Source: Paracidovorax wautersii (GTDB taxonomy: Bacteria > Pseudomonadota > Gammaproteobacteria > Burkholderiales > Burkholderiaceae_C). From it: a stretch of 64,000 bases of DNA. The notes beneath the pieces are model-generated. The model searched no databases and was not told the DNA's origin. It saw only the letters and a program-made list of their open reading frames with translations. This document shows, piece by piece, positions 36,854 through 46,386 of the stretch. How positions within the stretch are numbered: position 1 is the first letter of the stretch; the number at the start of each line of letters is the position of its first letter. Both the position numbers and the translations under genes were made by a program. The stretch spans positions 124,001 through 188,000 of the forward strand of contig NZ_FONX01000006.1 in assembly GCF_900113035.1 (NCBI RefSeq), in the 5' to 3' direction.

Positions 36854-37831
36854 ATGGCGTATTCGAGGAGAAGGATCCTGCAGGCCGGGTCGGCTGCGAT
36901 GGCGCTGGCCGCGTCCGGTCCGCTGCGCGCGGCGCCGGGGCCCGAACTGGCGCGCATCCTCGTGGGCTTTCCGCCGGGCACGACCACGGATGTCGTTGCC
37001 CGCAAGATCGGGGACCGGCTCGTCAACGACTATGCGCCGGCCGTCGTGGTGGAAAGCCGCCTCGGGGCGGGCGGTCAGCTCGCCGTGGTCGCGGTCAAGG
37101 CCGCGGCGCCCGACGGCGCCAGCATTCTCGTCACCCCCATGTCGATGCTCGGCGTCTATCCGTTCACCTACCGCAAGCTTCCCTATGACCCGGCGGCGGA
37201 TCTCGCGCCGGTGTCCATGGCCGCAACCCTCGATTGCGGCATCGCGGTCGGCCCCGCGGTCCCGGAGCAGGTGCGGACGGTGAACGACCTGATGGCCTGG
37301 TACAAGGCGCACCCGGACCGCGCCAGCATGGGCTCGCCCGCCACGGGGTCGACGCTGCATTTCGCGGCCATCTCGCTCGGCAGGGCGGCGGGCGTGGAGA
37401 TCACCCACATCGGCTACAAGGGCTCCGGCGCGGCGATCACGGACATGATCGGCGGCAACCTTCCGGCGCTCTGCAGCCCGCTGGGCACTTTCCTGAACCA
37501 GCCCAGGCTGCGGCTCCTCGCGACGACCGGGTCCGAACGGAGCCGGTTCACGCCCAAGGTGCCCACGCTGGTGGAGCAGGGCTTCAAGAACATGGTGTTC
37601 CAGGAGTGGTACGGCGTCTACCTGCCCGCCGGGGCACCCGCGTTCGCGGTGCAGAAGCTCCATGCGGCCGTGCACCGCGCGCTGGCGTCCAAGGAGGTGG
37701 AGGAGAGCTTCGCGTCCTTCGGGATGGAGGTGTCGCCGTCCACGCCTGCGCAACTGACGGAGGCGCTGCGCGATGCCCAGAAGAAGTGGGAGCCGATCGT
37801 CAAGAGCATCGGCTTCAGCGCCGACAGCTGA
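36854..37831 (+). CDS. Bug/TctC family periplasmic solute-binding protein
   Basis: A 325-residue Bug protein. ATG 36854 follows AAGGAG and gives a clean twin-arginine signal, SRRRILQAGSAAMALAASGP. Motifs VGFPPGTTTDVVARKIG, AVVVESRLGAGG, PMSMLGVYPFTYRKLPYDP and PKVPTLVEQGF are typical. It is monocistronic and divergent from the nuclease-like gene, with no membrane transport subunits nearby. Confidence 0.92.
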   Translation: MAYSRRRILQAGSAAMALAASGPLRAAPGPELARILVGFPPGTTTDVVARKIGDRLVNDYAPAVVVESRLGAGGQLAVVAVKAAAPDGASILVTPMSMLGVYPFTYRKLPYDPAADLAPVSMAATLDCGIAVGPAVPEQVRTVNDLMAWYKAHPDRASMGSPATGSTLHFAAISLGRAAGVEITHIGYKGSGAAITDMIGGNLPALCSPLGTFLNQPRLRLLATTGSERSRFTPKVPTLVEQGFKNMVFQEWYGVYLPAGAPAFAVQKLHAAVHRALASKEVEESFASFGMEVSPSTPAQLTEALRDAQKKWEPIVKSIGFSADS

Positions 37832-37945
37832 AGCGCACGCTCCCGGCCCTGCCATCCGGCCGCGACCCGCCGCAGCCGCGCCGGCGCTGCGCGCGGCACC
37901 GGCAACCGCAGCGGCCCCTGGGTGCCGCCGCTGCATCCATCGCTT

Positions 37946-37987
37946 CGCCCGCACGCATCCGCCCGCACGCATCCGCCTGCACGCATC
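37946..37987. repeat. Three 14-bp tandem repeats in a 309-bp intergenic stretch
   Basis: CGCCCGCACGCATC occurs three times head to tail (the third with one change). It lies within the 37832-38140 gap between a Bug gene and a hypothetical gene. Otherwise that gap holds nothing I recognise. The repeats are too short and lack spacers for a CRISPR array; slippage is the likely origin. Confidence 0.8.
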
Positions 37988-38140
37988 CCACTGCCTTACC
38001 CCGGGGTCGGCCGGCCGCCTTCGCCCGCGACACTGCGCGACCGCCCCGGCTGGCAGACCAGCCCGGGGCCCTGCGGCTGGCCACGGCCGGGGGTTGAAGC
38101 CCGGTGCGAGGCGTGGAAGATGCAGGCGGAGGTGTCAGAC

Positions 38141-39088
38141 ATGTCCTTTCGAATGCAGTTGGCCTCGCTCCCGGACGGCGCGGGGTCCTTTGAGGTGTTG
38201 AGCTTCGCGACGGTGCGTCGCCCGGCGCATGGCGCCGCGCGCCCCTTCGACCCCGTGCTCGCGGCCACCGTGGGCACGCAGCTGGAGTACGGCAACCTTT
38301 TTGCCTATCTGTTCCGCCGGTTCGGCTATCCCAACGAGCCCTGGGACCGGCGCAACGAGCTGGCGCGCTATCTGCTCTCGACGCGCCGCGCCGACTTGTT
38401 CCTCGGCGTGGCGCCCCGGCTCGACGGCCGCGCCGATCTCAGCCTGGTCTTCCTCGGCCCCGCGGGACTTGGACAGGCGGCCCGGTCCTTCTGCAGCGCG
38501 CCCGTCGAGGCCTGGGAGGGCAGGGCGATCGCGCACGGCGCCCCGAGGGACTGGCCGGGGTGGCTGGGGCCCGCCTCTGCCGCCTCCAGAGCAAGCACCG
38601 ACCCGCCAGGGAACCCCGCGGACGGCCCGGCACGCCGGCTGCGCGAGGCGCTGCGGCCCCGGCCCGGCGATCCTCCCTCCGTGGCGCTGCGCAAGCGCCG
38701 GTACCTGCAGCGCTGCCATGAGCTCTACGCGCGCGTCGAGCCTGCGCCACGGCCGCTGCAGCGGCCCGCCGCATTGAAGGACTGGTCCGATGCGGATCCG
38801 CTCAAGCCCTACGCCCTGGCCGCCACACAGGCGCTGCGCGAGCTGAAGCGCGACGTGCGGCTTGGCGACGGCGCGATCGATGTGTTCGGGGCCCGGGCGC
38901 CCACTCGGCGCGCGCTCGCCGGCGCGGAGTCCGCCGACCTGTCCTGGAACGCGCTCGTGCCGCAGAACGCCCCGCTCGTCGCCGAGTTGCAGCGGGCGCT
39001 CGTGCGCCTCGGCAGAGGCGACGCGCGGCTGGGTGTGGCCCGCGCATTGGCCCTGCTGCAGCGCGAGCCCGGGCGCGCCAGCCGCTGA
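38141..39088 (+). CDS. Hypothetical protein
   Basis: A 315-residue protein I do not recognise. ATG 38141 is preceded by GGAGG. It starts MSFRMQLASLPDGAGSFEVL, then has a segment rich in charged and aromatic residues (YGNLFAYLFRRFGYPNEPWD) and an Ala/Arg/Pro-rich C-terminal half. No signal peptide or membrane segment. The C-terminal part (NALVPQNAPLVAELQRALVR) looks helical. It lies upstream of the quorum-sensing cluster on the same strand, but a 303-base gap separates them. Confidence 0.6.
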   Translation: MSFRMQLASLPDGAGSFEVLSFATVRRPAHGAARPFDPVLAATVGTQLEYGNLFAYLFRRFGYPNEPWDRRNELARYLLSTRRADLFLGVAPRLDGRADLSLVFLGPAGLGQAARSFCSAPVEAWEGRAIAHGAPRDWPGWLGPASAASRASTDPPGNPADGPARRLREALRPRPGDPPSVALRKRRYLQRCHELYARVEPAPRPLQRPAALKDWSDADPLKPYALAATQALRELKRDVRLGDGAIDVFGARAPTRRALAGAESADLSWNALVPQNAPLVAELQRALVRLGRGDARLGVARALALLQREPGRASR

Positions 39089-39391
39089 GGAGCGTCGCAT
39101 GCAACCCACCGGACGACCGAACAGCGCCAGCGGCTGCCGTCCGGTGGCCTGCGTCTGCCCGCTCCAGGGGACGGTCCGCCGGAATAACCTGCCCGATTTC
39201 CGTGCAATCGCAGCAAAATCGGTAGTTGCGTTGCCCGGCACTGCGTGTCGGGCGGCCTGCCGACAGCAATATCCGCTGGCGGCGGGGAGTCGTTGGCCGC
39301 CCACAAGGTAGACCAGTGTGTTCCATGTCCATGCACGGTGCGCCCGCCGCCGTGGGGATTCTCTGGAAGGAGGGTGGGCGGGAGAAGAGCC
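39089..39391. other. Upstream region of the LuxR gene, nothing certain
   Basis: About 300 bases with locally lower GC (around 39200), which probably contain the luxR promoter. I see no clear lux-box palindrome, no RNA gene and no coding frame with a ribosome site. Confidence 0.4.
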
Positions 39392-40105
39392 ATGGAGAAC
39401 TGGGCGGGATCCCTGATGCAGGCCATCGACCCCGACGGCGCCGAGGACGAGGTGTTCGCCCATATCGCGTTCGCCGCCAGGGGCCTGGGCTTCGAGTGGT
39501 GCGCGTTCGGGCTGCGCGTGCCCCTGCCGGTGACCGATCCGAAGGTCATGCTGGTCAACGACTACCCCGCGGTGTGGCAGCACCGGTATCTCGAGGCGGG
39601 CTACGTGCGCGTCGACCCCACGGTGCTGCACGGGCGCAGCAGCCAGGTGCCGCTCGTCTGGAGCGAACAGGTCTTCGCATCGACCCCGGGGCTGTGGTCC
39701 GAGGCGCAGTCCGCAGGCCTGCGCTACGGCTGGTGCCAGTCGAGCCTGGACGCGTACGGGGTGACGAGCATGCTCAGCCTGTCGCGCTCGTCCGAGCCGA
39801 TCACCGGCACGGAGATGGCGGACAAGCGGATGCAGATGTCCTGGCTGGTGAACATCGCGCACATGGCACTGGGCCGCCACTTCAAGCCCAGGCTGTACGG
39901 ACCGCCGGGCGCCGACCTGACGGCCCGGGAGACGGAAGTGCTCAAATGGACCATCGACGGCAAGACCGCCGGGGAGATCGCGCTCATCCTCTCGATCAGC
40001 ATCGATACGGTGAACTACCACGTCAAGAACGCGACCCTCAAGATGAATTCGCCCAACAAGGCAACCGCCGCCGTTCGCGCGCTCGCGATGGGCCTGCTGT
40101 CGTGA
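39392..40105 (+). CDS. LuxR family acyl-homoserine-lactone receptor
   Basis: A 237-residue quorum-sensing regulator. The autoinducer-binding domain has Trp62, Tyr66, Asp75, Pro76 and Trp90, which match TraR Trp57, Tyr61, Asp70, Pro71 and Trp85 with a constant offset of five. The C-terminal GerE-type helix-turn-helix is LTARETEVLKWTIDGKTAGE, then IALILSISIDTVNYHVKNAT. ATG 39392 is chosen because it places the binding domain normally; an upstream open extension is unrelated. The cognate synthase lies two genes downstream. Confidence 0.93.
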   Translation: MENWAGSLMQAIDPDGAEDEVFAHIAFAARGLGFEWCAFGLRVPLPVTDPKVMLVNDYPAVWQHRYLEAGYVRVDPTVLHGRSSQVPLVWSEQVFASTPGLWSEAQSAGLRYGWCQSSLDAYGVTSMLSLSRSSEPITGTEMADKRMQMSWLVNIAHMALGRHFKPRLYGPPGADLTARETEVLKWTIDGKTAGEIALILSISIDTVNYHVKNATLKMNSPNKATAAVRALAMGLLS

Positions 40106-40204
40106 GAAGCGCAGCGACGGTTTGACGGGCCGCCGCCGCTCTCCGAAACTGTCGGGTGCGCGCGGCGGAGCGCCCGGCCCGCGGCATAGGCGCACGATGA
40201 CGAC

Positions 40205-40624
40205 ATGACATGGCAATACGGTCCCGCGTACGGTGAAGGTCCCTGGCTGTCCAGCACGGATGGCTTTGTGCGGCTGTCGCTGGACGCCATGCTCGACCTT
40301 CGGCTGGAGCACATGCTTTCGCGGCTGGAACAGGACCCCCAGGACATTGCGCGGTGCGGCGCACAGACCGCGATCTGCGGCTACAGCGAGTGGTTCAGCC
40401 GCGCCGCGCCGTGCCTGAGCATCGGCTGGGACTGGCGGCTGGTGTGCGCGCCGGGCGTGCTCGGGCTGGCGCGCGTGGGCTGGCCCCGCAGCAACGTCAT
40501 GTTGATCGACCGGCATGGCGCCGACTACGCCTGGCGGCGCAATCTCGAAGTCCTGGGCACCGTGGTGGACGCGCTGCCGTGGCGCGACAACCCGCGGCAG
40601 GTCCTGTTGCGCTGCACGCTATAA
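40205..40624 (+). CDS. DUF4902 family protein between luxR and luxI
   Basis: A 139-residue protein beginning MTWQYGPAYGEGPW, with the conserved core GYSEWFS, then PCLSIGWDW, then PRSNVMLIDRHGADY. I match it to DUF4902, a family known mainly from genes between luxR and luxI homologues in Burkholderia relatives, where it is thought to modulate the circuit. No membrane segment or DNA-binding motif is visible. It sits 99 bases after luxR and 48 bases before luxI, same strand. Confidence 0.75.
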   Translation: MTWQYGPAYGEGPWLSSTDGFVRLSLDAMLDLRLEHMLSRLEQDPQDIARCGAQTAICGYSEWFSRAAPCLSIGWDWRLVCAPGVLGLARVGWPRSNVMLIDRHGADYAWRRNLEVLGTVVDALPWRDNPRQVLLRCTL

Positions 40625-40672
40625 GTGTCCTCCAGCAGTTGGTAGTACCGCAAAGCGCGGGCTGACGATGCA

Positions 40673-41275
40673 ATGGCGGCTCGTCAGTCGTTGCTGGAGG
40701 CCGATGTGGAGATTATTGAAGGCACCCCGAGGTCCCTGTCGCCGGAATTGTTCGAGGGCATTGCGCGTTACCGGCACAAGGTGTTCATCGAGACGCTCGG
40801 ATGGGAGCTTCCGGCCCGCGAGGGGCTGGAGCTGGACCAGTTCGACCGCCCCGACACCATCTATCTGGCCGCCCGCGAGTACGACGGCCGCCTGGTCGGC
40901 ACCGCCCGCCTGATGCCGACCGACAAGCCCTATCTGCTCGGCGAGGTGTTCCCGCAGCTGATGGGGGGCGTCGAGCCGCCGCGGCGCGCCGACGTCTGGG
41001 AACTGTCGCGTTTCGCGGCCGTGGATTTCGCGCAGGCGGGGGCCCATCCCCTGGGCCAGTTCTCGTCGCCGGTCACCCTGCAGCTGCTGCGCGAGGTGCT
41101 GCGTCTGGCGGCCGACAACGGCGTCCAGCGCCTGATCACGGTGTCTCCGCTCGGCGTGGAACGGCTGCTGCGGCGAGCCGGCTGTGCCGCCCACCGCGCG
41201 GCGCCGCCGGTGGTGATCGGCGGGCAACCGCTCTTCGCGTGCTGGGTCGAAGTGCAGGGACGGCTGTCGAGCTGA
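40673..41275 (+). CDS. Acyl-homoserine-lactone synthase (LuxI family)
   Basis: A 200-residue LuxI-type synthase that makes the signal from S-adenosylmethionine and an acyl-ACP. The conserved residues are all present: Arg34, Phe38, Trp44, Glu53, Asp55, Asp58 and Arg79, and the WELSRFAAVD segment. Acyl-chain length cannot be told from sequence. It overlaps the next gene by one base (TGATG), so a fourth protein is coupled to it. Confidence 0.94.
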   Translation: MAARQSLLEADVEIIEGTPRSLSPELFEGIARYRHKVFIETLGWELPAREGLELDQFDRPDTIYLAAREYDGRLVGTARLMPTDKPYLLGEVFPQLMGGVEPPRRADVWELSRFAAVDFAQAGAHPLGQFSSPVTLQLLREVLRLAADNGVQRLITVSPLGVERLLRRAGCAAHRAAPPVVIGGQPLFACWVEVQGRLSS

Positions 41276-42006
41276 TGGACCCCATGTGCGATCCCACATG
41301 CAGGTTGCCGGCAGATCTCGGTCCGCCTGGCGCCCCACCGCCGCCGTCTGCGGCAGCCGACATGGCGCCGGATGCCCGTGAACCGGGTCCGCGGCGCGCA
41401 GGCGCCGCGGTGCAGCCGCCACAGACCCATGGCCAGCTTTCGCTCCTGATCACCGATGGGGCGGTATGGGACCTTCGGCGCGCCGCCCGGCGCAGCGGAT
41501 GCCGTCTCGCCGAAATGCTGCTGGCGATGTTCGGCCTGGCGCTCGACCGGCAAGGACTGCATGGGGAGGCATCGATCACCGTTCTTTGGCCGGAACCGGG
41601 CCAGGGTGGGGCGATGCAGCGCGGCGTCGCCGGTGGCGCCGTGCAGCCGCGCGACGAGACGGCCATGCCGAAGGACATGCGCCGGGCGATCGCGGGCGGT
41701 GCTGGCCCCGGCATGGCATACGCCGACGCGCGGGGCGGCGTGGCTTTCCGGTACACGCGGTGCTGGCTGGGAGAGGCGACCATCGCGCGGCTGCTCGAGT
41801 CCGACGCGTCAGGTGATCGGGGCGGTGATGGCGGGTTCGATCTGCTGCTCGCGATCAGCGAGTTCGATGACGAACTGCTGCTGGAATGCTTCTACCGGAC
41901 CGCTGCGACGACCGAACCGTCCGCCCGCCAGTTGCTGCAGGCTTATGTGAGCGACCTTGCAGACATCGCGCGCTCGTCTTCCGAGCCCACCGGCGCACGT
42001 GGCTGA
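41275..42006 (+). CDS. Unknown protein coupled to luxI, condensation-domain-like
   Basis: A 243-residue protein starting in the luxI stop codon (TGATG). The first ~45 residues are low-complexity Pro/Ala. Then WDLRRAARRSGCRLAEMLLA with SITVLWPEP, and later FDLLLAISEFDDELLLECFY with RQLLQAYVSDLADIA, resemble the C-terminal half of nonribosomal-peptide condensation domains. The HHxxxDG active-site half is absent. It is either a decayed or a repurposed acyl-transfer fold. Function unknown, but coupling implies co-expression with the signal synthase. Confidence 0.6.
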   Translation: MDPMCDPTCRLPADLGPPGAPPPPSAAADMAPDAREPGPRRAGAAVQPPQTHGQLSLLITDGAVWDLRRAARRSGCRLAEMLLAMFGLALDRQGLHGEASITVLWPEPGQGGAMQRGVAGGAVQPRDETAMPKDMRRAIAGGAGPGMAYADARGGVAFRYTRCWLGEATIARLLESDASGDRGGDGGFDLLLAISEFDDELLLECFYRTAATTEPSARQLLQAYVSDLADIARSSSEPTGARG

Positions 42007-42095
42007 TCCCCTGGGCCGACCCCTGCCGGCCCGGGACGCGAGGTGCTTCGTCGGCGGGCCGGTTGGAGAGAGGCAAAGGCCGAAGCAGGAGGAAC

Positions 42096-42821
42096 TCACG
42101 CCGCGGGCGACGGTACCGATGGCGTGGCGCGCCAACCGTGCAGCAGTGCCTCGACGTGCAGGCTGAGAAAGCGCTGCTGGTCGAAGTCGTTGGGCTGCGG
42201 GGTGCGCAGTCCTCCCGCATGCTCCCACAGCGAGAGGAAGAGCATGGGTGCGAGCACGAGCTTGACGGCGTATTGCATTTCGGGAATGCGCAGCTCGCCG
42301 CGTTCGACACCCCGCCGCAGGATGCGGCCGACCAGTTCGTTGCCGGGCTCGATGACCTCGCGCCGGTAGAAGTCCGACAGCTCGGGGAAGTTCTGTGCCT
42401 CGCACAGCATCAGCTTGGAGATGCCCGCGGCCGGCGTGTCCCCCACGCGCCGCCACCACACCTGCATGCAGTAACGCAGCAGTTCTTCCGTGCTGCCCTC
42501 GAAGCTGTCCAGCTCGCGGCCCCATTCGGCGAAGCGTCCTGCGATGACCTCGCGCACCACGGCCTTGAGCAAGTCTTCCTTGGTGGAGAAGTACAGGAAC
42601 AGCGTGCCCTTGGAGACGCCCGCCCGGGCTGCCACTTCGTCGACGCGGGTGGCGGCGAACCCCTTCTCGACGAACAGCGCGAGCGCCGCCTCCAGCAATT
42701 CGCCCGGGCGCGCCTGCTTGCGCCGCTCGAACCTGGAGCCTGTCGCGGAAATGGAAGTGGTGGAGTCCAACGTGCGGTTCTTCTTGTGATCGTGCGGTGG
42801 TTGATTGGGCCACACCTGCAT
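42096..42821 (-). CDS. TetR/AcrR family transcriptional regulator
   Basis: A 241-residue TetR regulator. The DNA-binding domain (about 35-85) reads [20 protein letters not shown], then [20 protein letters not shown]. The C-terminal domain ([20 protein letters not shown]) is of the common AcrR-type C-terminal group. It is convergent with the luxI-coupled gene. The N-terminal 30 residues are unstructured, so a later start is possible. Its targets are not evident; it is one candidate for the repressor of the RND efflux operon. Confidence 0.86.
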   Translation of the reverse strand: MQVWPNQPPHDHKKNRTLDSTTSISATGSRFERRKQARPGELLEAALALFVEKGFAATRVDEVAARAGVSKGTLFLYFSTKEDLLKAVVREVIAGRFAEWGRELDSFEGSTEELLRYCMQVWWRRVGDTPAAGISKLMLCEAQNFPELSDFYRREVIEPGNELVGRILRRGVERGELRIPEMQYAVKLVLAPMLFLSLWEHAGGLRTPQPNDFDQQRFLSLHVEALLHGWRATPSVPSPAA

Positions 42822-43362
42822 GCGGCGTCAATCCGGAGGTACCTGGGGCAGTTCGGGCGCGGCGGAGTCGGCTGCGGCCCCGCGCCGCCCGGCATCGGGA
42901 CGGGCAGGGCCGCGGCACCGGCCTCAGGGCGCGGTCCGTGACGCCTCGCGATGCCGCGCCCGCAGGTGCATGCGCATGCGCCGCGCGTGCTCGCCCTGCG
43001 GGTCCGGCAGCAGATGCTGCTGGATCTGCCAAGCCGCAGCGTCTCCAGCACGGCGCTTTCGGCCTGTGGATCCCACAGCACGGACGGGGCGCCGGTAGCG
43101 GCTCGCCGGGCGCGGCGCTAGAGGGCACGTGCCCCCGGGGAAGGAAGTGCCGCAGTTGCGACCTTGACGCGGCCACAGGGCGTGCTGCAGCGTATCCGCC
43201 GGGATAAGGAGCCAGCGCCGGAAGCCTGGAATCGTTGCCGGTCCCGCGGCGGCACTTGCTCGGGTCCAGGGCGCTGCGCCGCAGCCTGCGATGCCATGCG
43301 CTGCCTGCGCCTCGCGGTCGCCGCCGGGGTTGACCGGGCCGAAACGGGGGCGATGCTGGGCC
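42822..43362. other. 541-base intergenic stretch between TetR and dinG
   Basis: Divergent promoters of the TetR gene and dinG must lie here. Open frames on both strands are Arg/Pro/Ala-rich shadows lacking ribosome sites and domains. No RNA gene or clear SOS (LexA CTGT-N8-ACAG) box was found by eye. Confidence 0.4.
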
Positions 43363-45516
43363 ATGCTCACCCCCGACGAGAAGCAGCTGATGCAACGGTG
43401 TCTCGACGCGATCCGCGAACGATCGCCGGGGTTCCGCGCGCGCCGCCCGCAGCTGCAGATGATCGCGGCGGTGGCGCACGCGCTTGCCCGCGTCGATGCC
43501 AGCGACGCAGAGCGAAGCGACGGAGCGCACCTCGCCGTGATCGAGGCCGGAACGGGCACCGGCAAGACGGTCGCCTATCTGCTGCCCGCACTGGTGCTGG
43601 CGCACTTGCGCGGCCGCAAGCTGGTCGTGTCCTCGTCCACCGTCACGCTGCAGGAGCAACTGCTGCACAAGGACGTGCCGGACCTGCTGCGCTTTCTGCC
43701 GTTCCCGGTCTCCTACGTCGTGGCCAAGGGCCGGCGGCGCTTCCTGTGCCCGGCGCGGCTCGCGCAGCGTCTGGACCAGCAGGCCGCGGTCGAGCCGCGC
43801 GACGCGCCCGGGCAGCAAGACGACGCGGCGGCGGACGGTGCCGGCGTGCGGCCGCTGCGCTGGTTCTCGCGCCTGGCCGAGGCCTTCGATGCCGGCCGCT
43901 GGTGCGGAGACCGCGACGCCTGGCCGCAGGTGATCCCGGAGTCCGTCTGGGCCAGCGTCACGACGGACCGCCCGGGCTGCCTGGGCAGCCGCTGTCCGAG
44001 CTATGCGCGCTGCCCCTTCTACCAGGCCCGCCAGCGTGCCAAGGAGGCCGACCTCACCATCGCCAACCACGACCTCGTGCTGGCGGCAGCGGACATGGAG
44101 CCCGGCAGCACGCTGCCCGATCTGCGCGAGGCGCTGGTAGTCTTCGACGAGGCGCACAGCCTGCCCTCCAAGGTGGTGGACCACTGCGCCTCGCGCCACT
44201 CCGTGTGCAGTGCGGCCTCCTGGGTGTCCCATGCGGCCCGCGATGCCCGCGCCGCCGTCACGGCGCTGCGGCTCGGCCGGTTCGGCCCGGATCTCCCGGA
44301 TCCTGCCCTCCCTGCCGCGCGGCTGTGCGCGGCGCTGGAGCGCCTGCTGGAGGCCGTGGGGCGGCACTGCGAGTTCGCTGGCCAGCAACGCATCAGCCGC
44401 TTCGCAGGCGGCGTGCTGCCTGTGGAGGTGCGGAAAGCGGGCGCTGCCGTGCTGGACGCAGCGCGCGCGATGGGCCAGGACCTTCTGACGCTCCGCACGG
44501 CGCTCGTGGACCGCGCAGGCGATCGTGCCGAGGCCGTGCAGCCGCACCTGGCCACGCTCGGGGGGTACTTCCCGAAACTGGAGGAGCTGGTCGCGACCTG
44601 GGACTGGATGCTGTGCGACGAGACGCAGCATCCGCTGCCCGTGGCGCGCTGGGTGGAGCGCCATGCGGGTTCGGGCGGTGGCGACGACTTCCTGGTCTGC
44701 GCGGCGCCGATCAGCGGCGGGCCGCGGCTGCGGGAACTGCTGTGGAACAAGGTCGGCGCTGCGGTGTTGACGTCGGCGACCTTGCGCGCCTGCGGGCGCT
44801 TCGCCATGTTCCTGGAGGAGGCGGGACTGCAAGGCTATGCGGCACTGGAACCTTTGGCGCTGGCATCGCCGTTCGACTATGGGCGCCGGGCGGTCCTGCA
44901 TATCCCGGGAGTGCGCGCCGATCCCCGCGATGCGGCCGCCCATGGGCAGGAGATCGTGCGGCGTCTTCCTGCCTTGCTGGCGCGCCAGCGCGGCTCGCTG
45001 GTGCTGTTCGCCTCGGCCCGGCAGATGCGCGAGGTCCAGGCAGCCTTACCCGACGAACTGAAGGCCTGCGTGCTCATGCAGGGTGAATGCTCCCGGCGCG
45101 AGCTGCTCGAGCGCCACCGTGCCCGGATCGATGCGGGCGAGCGCTCGGTGCTGTTCGGTCTGGCCAGCCTGGCCGAGGGCGTCGATCTGCCGGGCGAGTA
45201 CTGCACCCATGTCATCTGCGCCAAGCTGCCGTTCTCCGTGCCGGACAACCCGCTGGAAGAGACGCGCCGCGAGTGGATAGAGGCACAGGGGCGCTCCGCA
45301 TTCCTGGAACGCAGCGTGCCGGAGGTCGGCATCCGGCTGGCGCAGGCCACGGGGCGGCTGCTGCGCACGGACGACGACCACGGCACGGTGACGGTGCTGG
45401 ATCCGCGGCTCGGGAGAACGCATTGGGGCCGCATGCTGCTGCGCGGCCTGCCGCCGTTTCGCATCGTCATCGGCGACCGGCCGCTCGATGCGCCCGGCTT
45501 GGCCGAGGCGGCCTGA
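43363..45516 (+). CDS. dinG: ATP-dependent DNA helicase DinG
   Basis: A 717-residue superfamily-2 XPD-like helicase that unwinds DNA 5'-3', including R-loops and damaged forks. Walker A is EAGTGTGKT (about 62-70) and the DEAH box is FDEAHS near 262. The Fe-S domain has four cysteines, one in RRFLCPARL and three in CLGSRCPSYARC, with the 5- and 6-residue spacing of E. coli DinG. The C-terminal motif VI is QATGRLLRTDDDHG. ATG 43363 gives MLTPDEKQLM as in homologues. Confidence 0.95.
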   Translation: MLTPDEKQLMQRCLDAIRERSPGFRARRPQLQMIAAVAHALARVDASDAERSDGAHLAVIEAGTGTGKTVAYLLPALVLAHLRGRKLVVSSSTVTLQEQLLHKDVPDLLRFLPFPVSYVVAKGRRRFLCPARLAQRLDQQAAVEPRDAPGQQDDAAADGAGVRPLRWFSRLAEAFDAGRWCGDRDAWPQVIPESVWASVTTDRPGCLGSRCPSYARCPFYQARQRAKEADLTIANHDLVLAAADMEPGSTLPDLREALVVFDEAHSLPSKVVDHCASRHSVCSAASWVSHAARDARAAVTALRLGRFGPDLPDPALPAARLCAALERLLEAVGRHCEFAGQQRISRFAGGVLPVEVRKAGAAVLDAARAMGQDLLTLRTALVDRAGDRAEAVQPHLATLGGYFPKLEELVATWDWMLCDETQHPLPVARWVERHAGSGGGDDFLVCAAPISGGPRLRELLWNKVGAAVLTSATLRACGRFAMFLEEAGLQGYAALEPLALASPFDYGRRAVLHIPGVRADPRDAAAHGQEIVRRLPALLARQRGSLVLFASARQMREVQAALPDELKACVLMQGECSRRELLERHRARIDAGERSVLFGLASLAEGVDLPGEYCTHVICAKLPFSVPDNPLEETRREWIEAQGRSAFLERSVPEVGIRLAQATGRLLRTDDDHGTVTVLDPRLGRTHWGRMLLRGLPPFRIVIGDRPLDAPGLAEAA

Positions 45517-45678
45517 CGTGGCGCGGGCGGCTCAGGCGACCCGCACGGCGGCAGCATGGAGCGGTGTCCGCCCGCGGCCGCCCCCTGGCCAAGCGGCGAA
45601 CCGGACGGCGCGGCGCTGCTCAGCTGTGGCGGCATGCCCTCGGTTCCGGTACAACGCATTCGCAGGAGGAGAGAGATC

Positions 45679-46386
45679 ATGCGCGTCATCAGGAAACCCC
45701 GGTATCCCGAGATCAACCAGCTCACCACGAAGCTGATCGTGGGCGTCATCGCCATTGCGATCGCTTCCGTCACCGGCTGGGTGTCCACACTCGAGCGCCC
45801 GCTCGCATCCATCAGCGAGTCGTATTTCGCGGGCGACTGGTCGCGCAACATCTTCGTCGGCTTCCTGTTTGCGATCTCGGCCTTCCTGCTCTCGTACAAC
45901 GGGCAGACCCGGGCGCACATGGTCCTGTCCCGGGTGGCGGCGCTGGCGGGCCTCGGCGTGGCCATGTTTCCCTGCAAGTGCGGCGGCCGCGAGGAGATCA
46001 TCCCCTATGTCCACTATGCCTGCGCCGCCGTCATGTTCTCGGTGCTGGCGTATTTCTGCATCGCGTTCTACCGGCATGCGCGCAGCAAGCCCCACCGGCA
46101 GGCGCACTGGCGCGCGAGGCTGTACCTCGCATGCTTCTGGGCCATGGTCGCGGCCATGGCCGTGCTGCTGGTCAATGGCATCTGGGGTGACGATCTGGGC
46201 ATCGAGGCGCGGCTGCCGCGCATCGTGTTCTACGGCGAGGCGGTGGCGCTGTCGGCCTTCGGGGTGTGCTGGCTGGTGGCCAGCCGGGTGCTGCCCGGGC
46301 TGACCCGGCCCGAGGAGCGCCATCGGCTGCTGGCCGAGGACCCTCCCGGCGCGGACGACCGCGGCGGCGAGACGCCACGGTCGTGA
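45679..46386 (+). CDS. Integral membrane protein, unknown function (DUF998-like)
   Basis: A 235-residue protein with about six transmembrane helices, for example LIVGVIAIAIASVTGWVS, NIFVGFLFAISAFLLSY, VMFSVLAYFCIAFY, CFWAMVAAMAVLLVNG and EAVALSAFGVCWLVAS. A short cytoplasmic tail ends it. AGGAGG precedes the ATG. The PCKCGGREEIIPYVHYACA loop with two close cysteines is distinctive. It resembles DUF998-type membrane proteins, but no function is known. Confidence 0.8.
   Translation: MRVIRKPRYPEINQLTTKLIVGVIAIAIASVTGWVSTLERPLASISESYFAGDWSRNIFVGFLFAISAFLLSYNGQTRAHMVLSRVAALAGLGVAMFPCKCGGREEIIPYVHYACAAVMFSVLAYFCIAFYRHARSKPHRQAHWRARLYLACFWAMVAAMAVLLVNGIWGDDLGIEARLPRIVFYGEAVALSAFGVCWLVASRVLPGLTRPEERHRLLAEDPPGADDRGGETPRS

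Noticed and set aside
37946..37987. Possible CRISPR-like repeats
   Set aside because: Only three 14-base units, directly adjacent with no spacers, so a simple tandem repeat.
40625..40672. A lux box in front of luxI
   Set aside because: Searched by eye for an 18-20-base CT...AG dyad. Only weak partial symmetry was present, not enough to call.
42924..43565. A minus-strand frame overlapping the start of dinG
   Set aside because: Arg/Ala/Pro-rich, overlaps a certain gene for 200 bases and lacks a ribosome site or domain.
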